The position numbers and the translations under genes are program-made. Positions 35,318 to 35,743 of a DNA stretch of 35,743 bases are shown piece after piece. Positions within the stretch are counted from its first letter, which is position 1. The number at the start of each line of letters is the position of its first letter. The DNA is from Candidatus Omnitrophota bacterium. Lineage in GTDB: Bacteria; Omnitrophota; Omnitrophia; Omnitrophales; Aquincolibacteriaceae. The notes beneath the pieces were generated by a model that was not told the origin of the DNA, ran no database searches, and saw nothing but the letters and a program-made list of their open reading frames with translations. Location of the stretch: assembly GCA_018883425.1 (NCBI GenBank), contig VFQY01000003.1, forward strand, positions 1 through 35,743, given 5' to 3'.

Positions 35318-35743
35318 ATGGACAATCAAGATCAGGGAAACCCGGCAGAATCAAGTCCGGAGAACAGGCCTTACCGGAGGCGCGTCCGGAATCTTCTTAT
35401 TCACAAACCGATGCAGCGGGAATTTACTTTTGTGATGATCTCGCTTTTGATGGTTTCGACGCTGGCCGTCGGCTTTGTGATCCACCAGACGATTCGGGAT
35501 GCAGCTCTTGGCGGAGGTTTTCAGTTTGGGAAAATTAATCCTTACGATGTACTGGCGGAAGTCAGCTACCAGCTCATCATGCGGGTCAGTGCCATCCTCT
35601 TTTTGACACTGATCGTGATTGGTGTCTTCGGGATTCTTTTTCTGCATCGCGTCGCGGGACCCGTTTACCGTTTCCGTCAAATTTTCATGCGCATCAATGA
35701 CGGCGAGTTTCCTAAATTTGTCCGCTTGAGGGATTTTTTTTTC
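35318..35743 (+). CDS. Truncated membrane protein with two TM helices leading into a HAMP-like segment (runs off the window)
   Basis: ATG 35318 after AAAGAGGGAG; MDNQDQGNPAESSPENRPYRRRVRNLLIHKPMQREFTFVMISLLMVSTLAVGFVI...SAILFLTLIVIGVFGILFLHRVAGPVYRFRQIFMRINDGEFP; frame open to the last base, absent from the ORF track. Confidence 0.75.
   Translation, partial: MDNQDQGNPAESSPENRPYRRRVRNLLIHKPMQREFTFVMISLLMVSTLAVGFVIHQTIRDAALGGGFQFGKINPYDVLAEVSYQLIMRVSAILFLTLIVIGVFGILFLHRVAGPVYRFRQIFMRINDGEFPKFVRLRDFFF

Noticed and set aside
1-35743. CRISPR array, tRNA/rRNA genes, IS elements, toxin-antitoxin or phage modules
   Set aside because: No regularly spaced repeats, transposase motifs or RNA-gene-like sequences were seen on either strand; subtle small RNAs cannot be excluded by eye.

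Overview
The window looks like one bacterial chromosomal segment with high coding density. I saw no rRNA, tRNA, CRISPR array or transposase. Gene order on the + strand unless noted: (-) secreted, low-complexity hypothetical protein; dnaX; recR; one uninterrupted giant ORF (ATG 4377..16922, about 4181 aa, with a signal-peptide-like N-terminus); tandem-receiver response regulator; PHP-domain lipoprotein; alpha/beta-hydrolase lipoprotein; (-) neutral-ceramidase-like/NTN-hydrolase fusion; single-domain response regulator; glucoamylase-like/GH144-type protein with a CBM9-like tail; XRE-cupin regulator; then a TolC / membrane-fusion protein / RND / RND efflux operon; and finally a truncated HAMP-like membrane protein at the right edge that the ORF track misses. 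The most interesting object is the giant ORF. It joins a ChaN/TraB/EreA-like domain, a PPP-type metallophosphoesterase, two tandem GAPDH-like domains (one lacking and one keeping the catalytic Cys), a long helical region, a PPDK-like ATP-grasp plus phosphohistidine module without a PEP/pyruvate barrel, a PAS-like domain and a novel C-terminus. The pentapeptide RSELR occurs exactly four times, always near a predicted module boundary. Three of the four copies are encoded by a GAACTTC-centred palindrome followed by a second hairpin; the fourth encodes the same peptide with five different synonymous codons. This suggests either a polyprotein or linker-tag system, or in-frame palindromic insertion elements, or both. 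The gene style (giant fused ORF, RSELR linkers) makes me think of Omnitrophota/PVC-like lineages, but that is a low-confidence guess. All domain calls come from reading motifs by eye; no database search was run.
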